A stretch of DNA of 64,000 nt, taken from the NCBI GenBank assembly GCA_956465555.1, contig OY101117.1, forward strand, positions 2,976,001 to 3,040,000, written 5' to 3'. Positions 32,434 to 42,311 of the stretch are shown piece by piece. The notes below the pieces were generated by a model. The model was not told where the DNA came from. It was given only the letters and a program-made list of their open reading frames with translations, and did not search any database. The stretch comes from Nitzschia sp. pyKryTriq1. Taxonomy: Eukaryota > Bacillariophyta > Bacillariophyceae > Bacillariales > Bacillariaceae. How positions within the stretch are numbered: position 1 is the first letter of the stretch; the number at the start of each line of letters is the position of its first letter. A program made the translations under genes and the position numbers.

Positions 32434-34599
32434 TCATCTTGGGGTCATCACTGCCCCTGCCGTGGAGATATGAGCTAAGAGAATGGAGGCCAGCGGTGCT
32501 TCATGTAGTGACTGAGGGTCTTTCTCTCTAGAGAGGGGCTCTTTGACAGACTCTGACAAGCACTCCAATAGCTCTGCTCTTCTTTCGTAGAGCTCCTTCT
32601 TGTAGAATTCGTGGATGACACTACGCGACACTCCACAAGATTGCTCCAAGTCGACAATAGACCGAGCCCAACACATTTGTTCTGCCCATGCATCCCACAT
32701 TCGTTTTAGCTCGTATTGTTGTTTTTCCGTTTGATCCCCCATGATGGCGGCATGAGAGAAGACATCAAATGGCACATCGTCGTCATCCGTCTTGAGTCTA
32801 GAATTCGCTGGCCCGAGTAGCTCGTCGTCATCATCGTCACTGTCACTACTGCTATTCGAGCCGATTTCAGTTTTCGCCATAGGAACCATTGCAGTGTGCT
32901 CCTTCTTGGCTTCGACTTTTATTGCCTTTTGCTTCTTACGAGGCGGGAACGATGCGCTTGCTGGCTTGTTGTGCAAGGAATTCCGATGTTGTCGAGCGAG
33001 TCGCTGCATCACCGATCCTGCTGTGCAGATCAGATAGGCAAGACTGGCACAAATTGTAGACAGCTTGGTTCCACTGTACCGGCCGAGTGTCAATTGCTCG
33101 TCCCGTAATTGGATCAACAAAGTTCGAATACAAGCCTCGGCGACCGGTGGTAGTTGAAGCTTGCGAAGCGAATGATCCGCAAAGTTAGCAGTAGCGTTGG
33201 CATCCTGAATGACGGTCGTCGATGGAAGATCTGAGGTAGCTGACTGCATAATAGTATGATATTTGCCATACTCTGGAAACAAGGATTGTATTTCTTTCAT
33301 GGCACGAGACACATGCTTGGCTTTGATGAATGCCGGGGCCTTCTTTTTGCTTTTTTCGTTGACCTGTATTTGATTATTCTTCGTAAAGCTAGAACAAATC
33401 TCCGCAATACATCTAGTCCACCCCAATGAGCGTGCCGTCAAGAACAATAGAGCTCCTCCCAATGCTGCCATTTGCTTTCGCAGATTGTATTCCTTGAGTT
33501 GCTTTACCATTTCCTTTTGTTCGATTTGCGAGCTGCTACCGACAGAATCGTGACTCAATCGGCTAGCCACCCCTGGAATTCGAACACCGTCCTTAAGTGT
33601 TACAAACCGCACCAGCCGATGTACCGACTCGGACAGGACTCGTTCGGGGAGTTGCAATGCCGTGGCTGCCTGAGAGAGCATGGAGTATGCCGTGTACAAG
33701 TCATTTGATGCCTTGCGGAGAATACTGTCCAACTTGCCCATGAGCTCTTCCCGCTCTTCGTCTGTGACTTCTCGCTGTTCGTGGTCTTGTCCGTATAGCA
33801 GCAGCGCACGATCCAGCGACCACTTTTCGGCATAAAGTGCTGTTTGTAATCGATGAGCGTCCTCCTCTTCTTGCAGAATCACATGCTCCAGTTCTGGTCG
33901 GATTGAATCATCATTGTGCAAAACATCTTGTTGATTCCGACTTCGTTTTAATCGAATGCGACGATCCAACTTTGCATCTTTCAAAGCATTGGAATGAATC
34001 TTTTCCATCATATAATCCAGCCTTTTGTTAGTGGTTTTGAGACGTTTTCGCATCCGCGCCATGCCGTATCCTCCATGACTGTCTCCGCCAAACGCGTGTT
34101 TAGAAAGAGTCGTCGGTTGCAGACCTCCCACATATTTTGATTCGTCCACAGCGACCAGACCGCTGCGGGCTCCTGAAGGCAGCCCCCTGACTATATCTTC
34201 GGCTTCGTTGAAATCCTTCCATTCGGGCCGGATATCTCTCAAGTGCCCTTCGGCCACCACACCACAATTCGTGCAGACACGATCTCCCTGAGCCCAGTCT
34301 GTATATAATGCTGCTGCATGACAGGCACGACACCGTTCATCTTCCTCCTCGTCCCACTCGGCGGCGGCGGCGGTCGCCGAGGGATTAAACAAGACAGGAG
34401 GGGAGTTGGGTCCGTTTAACGAGGTTCGGATGGTCGGGTCCGACATCATCGTTGCACTGCTGCCGAGGTGGTGGTGGATACTATTGTTCTGGTTGTTGCT
34501 GGTACGTGTATGGCTACTTCTTGCACCGGAACGAGGAGGAGCCACGCCTAACTGTCCTGTCGGTCTTCCAGTCGATGGATGCGACGACCAAGGGACCAT
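32434..34599 (-). CDS. TFIIB-like general transcription factor, large form
   Basis: Single exon, 721 residues from the ATG at 34599 (accATGG context; the frame is open to a TTG upstream). A TFIIB zinc ribbon (CRACHAAALYTDWAQGDRVC then TNCGVVAEG, four Cys in the CxxC...CxxC pattern) is followed by EWKDFNEAED, the B-reader-like segment of TFIIB. Two cyclin-type repeats appear later (SQAATALQLPERVLSESVHR, ALGGALLFLTARSLG; then ACIRTLLIQLRDEQ, AYLICTAGSVM). TFIIB is usually about 320 residues; here a charged linker of over 100 residues precedes the core, and an acidic tail is spliced into the second repeat. It probably bridges TBP and RNA polymerase II; BRF1 for Pol III is the alternative. Confidence 0.85.
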   Translation of the reverse strand: MVPWSSHPSTGRPTGQLGVAPPRSGARSSHTRTSNNQNNSIHHHLGSSATMMSDPTIRTSLNGPNSPPVLFNPSATAAAAEWDEEEDERCRACHAAALYTDWAQGDRVCTNCGVVAEGHLRDIRPEWKDFNEAEDIVRGLPSGARSGLVAVDESKYVGGLQPTTLSKHAFGGDSHGGYGMARMRKRLKTTNKRLDYMMEKIHSNALKDAKLDRRIRLKRSRNQQDVLHNDDSIRPELEHVILQEEEDAHRLQTALYAEKWSLDRALLLYGQDHEQREVTDEEREELMGKLDSILRKASNDLYTAYSMLSQAATALQLPERVLSESVHRLVRFVTLKDGVRIPGVASRLSHDSVGSSSQIEQKEMVKQLKEYNLRKQMAALGGALLFLTARSLGWTRCIAEICSSFTKNNQIQVNEKSKKKAPAFIKAKHVSRAMKEIQSLFPEYGKYHTIMQSATSDLPSTTVIQDANATANFADHSLRKLQLPPVAEACIRTLLIQLRDEQLTLGRYSGTKLSTICASLAYLICTAGSVMQRLARQHRNSLHNKPASASFPPRKKQKAIKVEAKKEHTAMVPMAKTEIGSNSSSDSDDDDDELLGPANSRLKTDDDDVPFDVFSHAAIMGDQTEKQQYELKRMWDAWAEQMCWARSIVDLEQSCGVSRSVIHEFYKKELYERRAELLECLSESVKEPLSREKDPQSLHEAPLASILLAHISTAGAVMTPR

Positions 34600-35321
34600 G
34601 GTCGGTGTTGTGTTGATAGTAATTTGTGTTGTTGCTAGCAGTGTGCTGTTATTGCTTTGTCTAATGTCTGCTGTTCCAAATAAATATTCCAAATTGAAAA
34701 ACAGGGGGAGATGAGCCTCTTGATCATCGTGCAGACCACTCTCTATTGGTACCGTAGTAGTCGCCGCTATGACAATACATAACACAAGCAAGAGAGGCGC
34801 CAGGAGGAAAATGAATGAATGAATGAACGATGGTCAGGCGAACAGATTTTCATTCGTACCGTCCGTACTGATGGCCGTAGAATTCTACGCAAGAAAAATG
34901 AATCACGTTTCTACGGGACTGACAACTGCTGGCTGTCGGCTGTCGGCTGTCGGAATCACGGACGTCTTGCCATCAACCGTTTTCGCTTTCACGCATTCTC
35001 ATCACGTACCGGTATTACTGTAGGGTATCGGTAGACACGTGTACGTTGTACGAAGTACGGTACCAGCGGTACAGTACCAGGTACCTGGTACTGGTAGACT
35101 TGGTACTTCAGTGTTCTGCATGCGCTCGGAGCCATCGGCCATCAAAAAGATGATGGATTTCTTCTTTTACGAGAGCATTATGTCTTCGCTCTTTTTTTAC
35201 TCGAAGGTTCCGTTGACCATACAAGTACCGGTACAGTACCACCTTTTCGAATACACACCTCTCTTCTGTCCTATCCTCTGCCCTTTCTATTTTTCTATTT
35301 CTGGAGACTCCAAACGGCACC
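34600..35321. other. divergent intergenic region (TFIIB-like / helicase)
   Basis: No gene. GTAC/ACCGGTA/CAGTACC cluster at about 35010-35110 and TACCGGTACAGTACC at 35226-35240, close to the helicase start. Confidence 0.5.
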
Positions 35322-37202
35322 ATGACTTTCAAGAGACCCAGTTGGATTGCAGCATTAGCCTTCGTCGTCGTCTCTTCGGTTCAAGAATCATCACATGCTT
35401 TCACTTGTAAAGTTCCACGAGCGGCGTCATCGTCAACGCATGGTGGCGGTGGCGGCGTGAGCTCTCACCACACATCGCAGAGTTTGGCAACACAACAACC
35501 TATCCTTGTCTCGTCTACCGCTACTCGAGGATCCTATCAGGATGATTATGATGAGGATGACTGGTTGACACCCTTTTCTTCTAGTAGTGATGATCGCGGT
35601 GAGGAGCCTTCGTTCGATGATTCGAGTAGTAGTAGGAGACAGGGAGGAGGAGGAAACTCTAAAGATTTTGCCAACCCCCGCGGTCGGAACCCCAATGACC
35701 CACGGAGAGGCCGGCGATTCAATGACAGGACACCGAAGAATCATAGTAATCATCGGCAACGAGACGGGTTTGTAGAAGCTGCAAACAAGGACCAACAACA
35801 AGTTGATATCACAGACACAAACGCGCATTTCTTCTCTAAAAAGTCACTGGAGGATCCCTCGCTCCAAATGGCAGACAATGCAGTATTTTTGCCCTTGTGT
35901 CGAGGCGCCGGAATTACGCGTCCCTCTCGCATTCAGTCCCTAGCGTGGCCACAAATTCTTTTAGGGAAACCAACACTCGTGGCGGATCAGACTGGAAGTG
36001 GCAAGACCTTGGCGTATCTCTTGCCACTGCTTCAGCGAGCTTTGTCGTCTGCGCCCTCGAAAACTCCCGGTGCTCCCAAAGTCTTGATTTTGGCCCCGAC
36101 TGCGGAACTCGCGGACCAAATTAAAGAAGTCTGTGAGAAGATCTCTAAAACAGTACCCTTTTCCACCATGGTTGTCACTGCCAATGGAAAATTCAAAACA
36201 TCCATTCGAGACCAAATTCGACGTATCCAACGAACGCCCATTGACGTTCTGATTTCGACACCCGGGCGTATCTCGACTATTTTGCGAACTCGAAACTCTG
36301 GATTGGATTTGGGCAGTCAACTTCAAGCTATCGTGTTGGATGAAGTCGATATCTTGTTGATTGATGAAACCTTTGGTCCGCAACTGCGGACCGTGAGCGC
36401 TGCTGTTTCAGACCTCGAAAAGACACAGTTTGTATTTGTCACGGCTACGTTGCCCGATCAGATTGTCCAAACAGTACAAGAAGAGTTTCCGGGAGTCATT
36501 CAAGTCCGAGGACCTGGATTGCATCGAACCGCACCTTCTCTCAAGGAACGACTGGTAGATGTTTCTGTTCCCTCACAATCCAATCGCGACGCCGCCATCT
36601 GCTTTGATGTCAAGGCCAAACAGCTCTTGCAAGCCTTGCGACAAAATAGATGTCGTCGGACTTTGATCTTCTGCAATACGGTGGAATCCTGTCGCGATGT
36701 GGAAAATCTTCTCAAGCGGCGGGACCGAGGTGGCAAAGTGTACGAGGTTGGAGCTTATCACAATGCGATGACTCCCGAAAATCGAAATGCCAATCTCGAC
36801 GTCTTTGCCAAAGGACGACAAGGATCCGAAGAAGTAGTGGACTATGTCTTGATTTGTACCGATCGAGCGGCCCGCGGTGTCGATTTTGATGCGGCGCCAG
36901 TCGATCATGTGATAATATTTGACTTTCCCGCGGATGCGGCTGAATACGTTCGGCGAGTGGGTCGGACAGCACGGGCGGGTCGTCTGGGAACCTGTACTGT
37001 TTTTGTGTATGGGTGGCAACTACCCATTGCACGAGAAGTCATGGGCAAGAAACTTGATAGCTTTACCATTGCGGGCACAGATTTGGGGGAGAAGGAGGAC
37101 AACGAAGATCTCTACTCGTTCCGAAAGAATCGACGAACCAAAAGGAGAAAGGCTGCTATTATCAAGGAAACCATTGAAAGTGGACAACTGTGGGACCAGT
37201 AA
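35322..37202 (+). CDS. plastid-targeted DEAD-box RNA helicase (DEVD variant)
   Basis: Single exon, 626 residues. A signal peptide ends at SSHA/FTCK (plastid motif). A disordered Gly/Asp/Arg-rich region runs to about residue 160. Helicase motifs in order: Q-motif area (ITRPSRIQSLAWP), I ADQTGSGKT (222-229), Ia PTAEL (259), Ib STPGR (312), II DEVD (340-343) in place of DEAD, III TAT in place of SAT, V TDRAARGVDF and VI YVRRVGRTARAG. The DEVD form still has the catalytic Asp-Glu. It is likely an ATP-dependent RNA helicase for plastid rRNA or mRNA maturation, by analogy with plastid DEAD-box proteins of plants. Confidence 0.93.
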   Translation: MTFKRPSWIAALAFVVVSSVQESSHAFTCKVPRAASSSTHGGGGGVSSHHTSQSLATQQPILVSSTATRGSYQDDYDEDDWLTPFSSSSDDRGEEPSFDDSSSSRRQGGGGNSKDFANPRGRNPNDPRRGRRFNDRTPKNHSNHRQRDGFVEAANKDQQQVDITDTNAHFFSKKSLEDPSLQMADNAVFLPLCRGAGITRPSRIQSLAWPQILLGKPTLVADQTGSGKTLAYLLPLLQRALSSAPSKTPGAPKVLILAPTAELADQIKEVCEKISKTVPFSTMVVTANGKFKTSIRDQIRRIQRTPIDVLISTPGRISTILRTRNSGLDLGSQLQAIVLDEVDILLIDETFGPQLRTVSAAVSDLEKTQFVFVTATLPDQIVQTVQEEFPGVIQVRGPGLHRTAPSLKERLVDVSVPSQSNRDAAICFDVKAKQLLQALRQNRCRRTLIFCNTVESCRDVENLLKRRDRGGKVYEVGAYHNAMTPENRNANLDVFAKGRQGSEEVVDYVLICTDRAARGVDFDAAPVDHVIIFDFPADAAEYVRRVGRTARAGRLGTCTVFVYGWQLPIAREVMGKKLDSFTIAGTDLGEKEDNEDLYSFRKNRRTKRRKAAIIKETIESGQLWDQ

Positions 37203-37434
37203 AGCAGTTTGTAGGAGTAATAAAATTGTCTCTCTAGAGAGAGTTTCGCGTACTGTTCGGGCACTGACTGTACCTCGACGCATGGGCGTGTACAATCGTA
37301 TATTCCCCACCTCTGTTCTATACGCGCGGTATCTATGAAGGAATGAACTCTTATAAACTACCGGTAGCGTTCCCGTGTGTACTACTTTGTATGAGTATAC
37401 GCTCGATGAAAAAGTTCAAACTATATTGATTATG

Positions 37435-37487
37435 CAACCATTTTTTCAAGCTTCGATGCTTCTTACATCTAGCTGTCATTCCAGTCG
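37435..37487 (-). promoter_or_regulatory. candidate SECIS element of the TrxR gene
   Basis: Read on the minus strand, 3' of the TrxR stop. The quartet side ATGA lies in GGAATGAC (37480 downward), helix II forms from AGCTAGATGT with GCATCGAAGCT (about 9 bp with one small bulge), the apical loop AAGAA carries the needed AA, and the other quartet side is TTGA. The ATGA-to-AA spacing is about 11 nt, within the usual range. Helix I is short (CGACT with GGTTG, two GU pairs), which is the weak point. It lies about 165 nt past the in-frame UGA. Confidence 0.6.
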
Positions 37488-37646
37488 ATTTCGCCATAGC
37501 TTTCCCGTTTTCTCGCGCCCTTTCTCCCTTCAAACTTCAAAGGAGAGATTGGACGCGCCTACAAATATTCCACATGCAAATAAAAAGTCGTCTCATTGGA
37601 TCGCTCCAACGGGAGCCCTTCAAGAACCAGACGGTTCTCGAAGGGC

Positions 37647-39723
37647 TTAGCCTCAGCAGCCTCCAGCAGCTGTTGGTTAAAAAAAAGTGAGTGAAAGTGA
37701 ACGATAGAACGCAAGTCAACATGACAACAACCACATCATTACTCACCGGCGTCCTCGCCACTGCTCTTGGTAATCGACAGAGTCACAATCTCTTCAGAAG
37801 AAGTTGGATGGATTCCAACCGTATCGGTAAGATCCTTGAACGTCAAGCCCTGCCTCATGGATACACCATATCCTTGCATGACTTCTCCCGCGTTGGGTCC
37901 AACATAGTGAATACCCAAGACGTTCTCCTCCTTGGTTTTGTCTACGACCACCTTGGTAAAGGCGTTCGACTCGTGACGGTTTTGAGACAAGGACCACTCC
38001 AATGGCAAGAATTCACGATGGTACACTTCAATACCATCTGCGCCGAACTTTTCCTTGGCGTCGTCCTCTGACAAACCAACACAAGCGTATTCAATAGGAG
38101 TGAAGACTGTAGTGCAAATGTTAACATAGTCCATGGCTTCCTTGGTCCCTCCAAACAATCGTCGCGCCAAAATGATACCTGCTTGAATGGCGACCGGGGT
38201 CAATTCGGGGCAGCCCTACGTAAATACGGTGCAGAAGGTTGAAGACATAGTTAGTATAAGCACATAACAGTCGGCACTCTGCACAGTCTTTCATCTCTGC
38301 ACGATTGATTCATTCTGAAGATTCGACTTACCTCCATGACATCGCCAATAGCATAAATATTGGGGGTCACCGTCTGTTCAAACTTGGTAGGAATCTTCTT
38401 GTTCTTTGGATTAGTCTTGATATTCACAGAATCCAAACCCAATTTTTCAGTGTCGGCGTATCGACCAATGGCTCCCAAGACGGTGTCATAGGTATCGCTA
38501 CTGCCATCCGAAAAGGTAACCTTGATTTTGTCCCCATCGACCTTTTCCATTTTAGAGGGAGTCACTTCCGTCTTGAACTTGACACCGTGATCTTTCATAT
38601 ATTCTCCAATCTTTTCGGAACACTCACGATCAAAGCCACGCAACAGGATGGACCGGACAGCCACTGTCACATCATTGCCAAAACCCGCCAAAAAGCCAGC
38701 ACACTCCAAACTGATATAAGAGGCACCAACGCAGAGAGTCTTGCCCGGATTCTTTTCCAAGAAAAATACATCATCAGAACTAATAGCCAATTCTCCGCCT
38801 TCACACTCGATGGGCGATGGCCGTCCACCAGTGGCCACCAAAAATCGAGAGCTGGTAATGGTGCTGCTTCGTCCCTTCTTATCGACGACCTCTACGGTAT
38901 GAGCATCCTTGAAGGTTGCCAATTTGTTCAGGTACTGTACGGACTTTTCTCGAAGACGCACTCGATACTTGAAATTCAAACCTCGAATGTAGTTTTGAAT
39001 ATTTCCCTTGACAACATCCCAGTGCACTTGAGTGGTAGGTGTGGCCAACTGACCCATCTCATCGGGCTTGGTACCTTCACCGGCTGCAATACCGTAAAAG
39101 TTGGAGTCTACATTGATCAACTCCCGAAGAGAGGCCCCAATGTGATAAAGTTTCTTGGGGATGCAACCAACGTTGACACAGGTTCCACCCAAGCCCCAGG
39201 TGGTCCCATGAGGACTCGGCTTGACAAAGTCACACAAGGCAACCTTGGCACCCAATTGGGCGGCTTCCTTGGCTGCCGCCATCCCACCGGAACCTCCTCC
39301 AATAACCACAAGGTCATAGTCATAGCTGTGGTCAGCGACATGTCCATCCTCTACCATGACCGCATCGGCCTTATTCCAGGGTCCTGGCTTGGCAGGTTGC
39401 ATGAAATCGCGGCACCAATCCAAAGTCGCATCGTGCCCTCCCAGATACTTTTCAATATCGGCCGGGTCGGGCGCATTACTAGTTCCACCACTGCTGCTGC
39501 TATCGACGGCAGCAGCGTTCTTACCAAACCAAACTACAGGGCAAGCCACGTGTTCCTTTCCGGCCTTGTCGTCAAAGTGATTGCGAAAGCCTCCATCCAC
39601 CAGCCATTCTCGGAACTTGGTGCGATCTCCGAAATCGTGCTCGACCAGCTTGACGCGGTTGGGAAACAGCAAACTCAAGGACGAGACACAAGAAGTAATG
39701 CGCTTGTAAAAGCCGCCTGCCAT
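37647..39723 (-). CDS. selenocysteine thioredoxin reductase (animal type)
   Basis: Three exons on the minus strand: 39723-38332, 38215-37747, 37669-37647; introns 116 and 77 bp; 627 residues. Residues 1-110 resemble a degenerate glutaredoxin fold (HVACPVVWFG, YLGGHDATLDWCRDF). Then FAD site GGGSGG (142), redox pair CVNVGC (182-187) in WGLGGTCVNVGCIPKKL, NADPH part VGASYISLECAGFLAG, VRSILLRGFD, and dimer domain with HPTSSEE. The 23-nt last exon encodes AAGGCUG with in-frame UGA at 37655-37653 read as Sec, then TAA: the GCUG end of mammalian TrxR. Ignoring the last intron gives the false end GEDAGE. It reduces thioredoxin with NADPH, probably in the cytosol. Confidence 0.92.
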
Positions 39724-40712
39724 ACCGGTGCGAACGAACGAAAGACCGAACGAACGGCATACAATGAGTGAGCGGACGAAAACTCGAAAATAAGTACAGT
39801 AATACCGGTGGTATGTACATGGGGGAATTGGGCCTTTTCTTTTTCTCCGACGCCGCATCTCCAACCAACCGTGATACCATGACTCGTACTTACAGGATTG
39901 CATGCCTGCGACATGCAAGATGTGAGGGGACGACATTGTTGAAAAGTAACAATATCCACTATCGTGCAATGCAGTACAGTGCAACAGCCACAACTCCAGC
40001 CACTTCGTATTACAATTTGAGGATGGGGGCGATGTGTGATGATGGGGCGAGATAATAATATTGTGATTTTACTACCGTATGATATGATCGTTGCTCGGCC
40101 GCGTTCCCAGTAATGATGGCCTATTTTCGCGTTGTTGCTGCGTTGGCGTCATTTTCGCCCCCGCTCGCCTTCTTTTCAAGAAGAACGACGACTTCGTTCT
40201 TGCGTCAGAAATAATCGGTACAAAAAGCACGTAAGTTCTACGTGCCTGTACGTACCGTACGAACTGCTGGTACAGTAACCAGTAATGTGCTGGTACCTGG
40301 TACACTTGTACAGTACCAGGTACTGTACTGAATACTGTACGCGGTAGATAGGCCGAGGTTCAATGGGGGAATTTTCGGGGTGAGAAATGAATTTTCGGGG
40401 TTGTTTGACGATGGATCTTGGATCGATCGGATCAAAAGACATCAATGGGAGGCCGCCGGCCGCCGCCACACACCGCACAGTGGAAAGTGGAAGTGGTCCC
40501 TGGTCCCGCAGGCGACAACAAGATGATCTTTTCTTCATTCATTTTCCACCTAAAATCGACTTCCCACTGCCATAGATACTCTTTTGCTGCGTATGAGTAT
40601 CTGGAATGGCAGCTACATAAAAAGAAGCCATGTCAAGATTGATTGAAGGTTGAATTTGTGTTTTGCAGTACTCGTATCTCGTACAGTATACAGTATTGGC
40701 AGTATCATCATC
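39724..40712. other. divergent intergenic region (TrxR / GT49)
   Basis: No supported gene in almost 1 kb. A dense GTAC, GGTACC and CAGTACC block lies at 40236-40345; GTACAGTATACAGTA (40682-40696) is just before the GT49 start. Confidence 0.5.
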
Positions 40713-42152
40713 ATGGTGGCTCCGAAAAGTCAAAGGGCAATAAGGACAAGGAACTCCTCTTGGGTCTTTCGACCGCTACTGATCCTATTGGTGGTCGGAG
40801 GTATGCTTCTCCTTTCCAGTGGAAATCGTCCATCTTCTTTGGAGCCCTTCGACACGAGCTTGTTTGACACAGATGATTCTTCTTCCGATAAGCTGGCGAA
40901 TAGTACTCGTACAAGTGCAGGAGGTACAGGTGCAGGTACAGCTACAGGTACGAGTGATACAACAAAGACTGCTGATGTGTCACCAGCAGCACCACCACCA
41001 CCACCGCCACCAGCAGTCAAGCAGCCCAGAATACAAGTACCGTCCAAAACGGCAAGGCCGAATGTGGTTATTGTCAGAGAAGAGGACTTGCCCCCCCCTG
41101 CGTTCGTTCCGAACCAGACTACTTTTTCGATCGAATACTTTTCTTCCATGTCGCCATGTACGCCCTTGACTCCGAGTGATGTTTCCTTTACCTTGACAAC
41201 TCAGCTCTCTGTGGATCGACTTTGGATCATGAAACATCAGTGTGAACGTTGGCCATCACCACTGCCGATTGCGATTGTTGTCTATCTTCCGCCAAACGCC
41301 CCACCCAACCAAGACTCGAAAATTCTAAATCGGCTCGAACACGAGATGAAGTGCGATTTGACGCGGATGAAAATTACCTTCTTTCAGGCAAGTCCAGACA
41401 GTCCCATTCATCAATATCCCGTCAATACGCTACGAAATCTGGCCTTGGAATCCATCACGACCACCCATGCGGCCTATATTGATTCCGATTTCTTAATTTC
41501 TGATGGCTTGCACGAGGATCTCATCACGACTGCTGCTGTATTGGCCAATGATACACATTCCGCCGTCGTCATGCCTGCCTTTGAGTATATTTCCAATTGC
41601 AAAATTACCCGTCGACAAAATGAAGTTTTGACTTGTTTGCGATCCGAGTGGGACATGATACCGAAGCACCACGAGGATATTGTCGCCTTGAGGGAGAAAA
41701 AGGAACGCCCACTGGTCAAAAATGGTTATCAAAGCAAACGGGGCAAGAACAAGTATCATGGAACTACCATGTACAATGCATGGATTGAGAGTAATCTATC
41801 TACACCCATCCCTATCCCATGTCTCAAACATTGGACCTATGAACCCTATCTGGCCGTACGGGTGTGCCACGATTTGCCGAAATTCCCAGAGATATTTAAA
41901 GGATGGGGATTCAACAAAATTATGTGGGTCAAAATACTGCTAAAAAAGCTGGGCTTTCGTCTTTGGCAAGTCTCACATGGATTTGTCATGCACATTCCTC
42001 ATGAGATTTCCATTTCTCGCCAAAAGGGTATGGACAAGCATCCGCCGGAATTCGACGCGTACATGGACTGGCTTAACACATTGCCGGCACATCCTGATCA
42101 GCTGCCACATTGCAGCGAATGGAAGAAGGAACACGGCCCTCTACAACCATGA
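40713..42152 (+). CDS. GT49 (LARGE/B4GAT1-type) glycosyltransferase
   Basis: Single exon, 479 residues from the ATG at 40713 (the frame opens at a TTG, 40650). Type II topology: basic N-terminus, one membrane segment (RPLLILLVVGGMLLLSSG), then a Pro/Thr-rich stem with PAAPPPPPPPAVK. The catalytic part follows GT49 order: TTQLSVDRLWIMKHQCERW, YPVNTLRNLALESITTTHAA, the DxD site in YIDSDF, VVMPAFEY, WTYEPYLAVR, FKGWGFNK and HGFVMHIPHE. GT49 enzymes in animals add glucuronic acid in matriglycan synthesis; the diatom acceptor is unknown. It probably sits in the Golgi. Confidence 0.9.
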   Translation: MVAPKSQRAIRTRNSSWVFRPLLILLVVGGMLLLSSGNRPSSLEPFDTSLFDTDDSSSDKLANSTRTSAGGTGAGTATGTSDTTKTADVSPAAPPPPPPPAVKQPRIQVPSKTARPNVVIVREEDLPPPAFVPNQTTFSIEYFSSMSPCTPLTPSDVSFTLTTQLSVDRLWIMKHQCERWPSPLPIAIVVYLPPNAPPNQDSKILNRLEHEMKCDLTRMKITFFQASPDSPIHQYPVNTLRNLALESITTTHAAYIDSDFLISDGLHEDLITTAAVLANDTHSAVVMPAFEYISNCKITRRQNEVLTCLRSEWDMIPKHHEDIVALREKKERPLVKNGYQSKRGKNKYHGTTMYNAWIESNLSTPIPIPCLKHWTYEPYLAVRVCHDLPKFPEIFKGWGFNKIMWVKILLKKLGFRLWQVSHGFVMHIPHEISISRQKGMDKHPPEFDAYMDWLNTLPAHPDQLPHCSEWKKEHGPLQP

Positions 42153-42311
42153 TAGATAGACCGACCGTGGATGCAAGAGACGCAAGTGGACCCCATCCTT
42201 CTTGGTTTGCGCCGCCACACCTCGACTGGTAGATAGAATGTTATGTCTAGCGATCGTTGCAAAGCAATATTTTTTCTTTCGTAGAATTCTAATGGGCGGA
42301 TCCCTCTATCA

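Noticed and set aside
37550-37600. Alternative SECIS around CCAATGAGACGAC
   Set aside because: ATGA is present but no apical AA at suitable distance and no matching second quartet side.
38305-39771. 488-codon open frame on the plus strand across TrxR
   Set aside because: It lies exactly antisense to the strongly conserved TrxR exon and resembles no protein; a codon-bias shadow.
39723-39993. 90-residue N-terminal extension of TrxR
   Set aside because: It is Arg- and Cys-rich without pattern; the ATG at 39723 starts the folded N-terminal domain.
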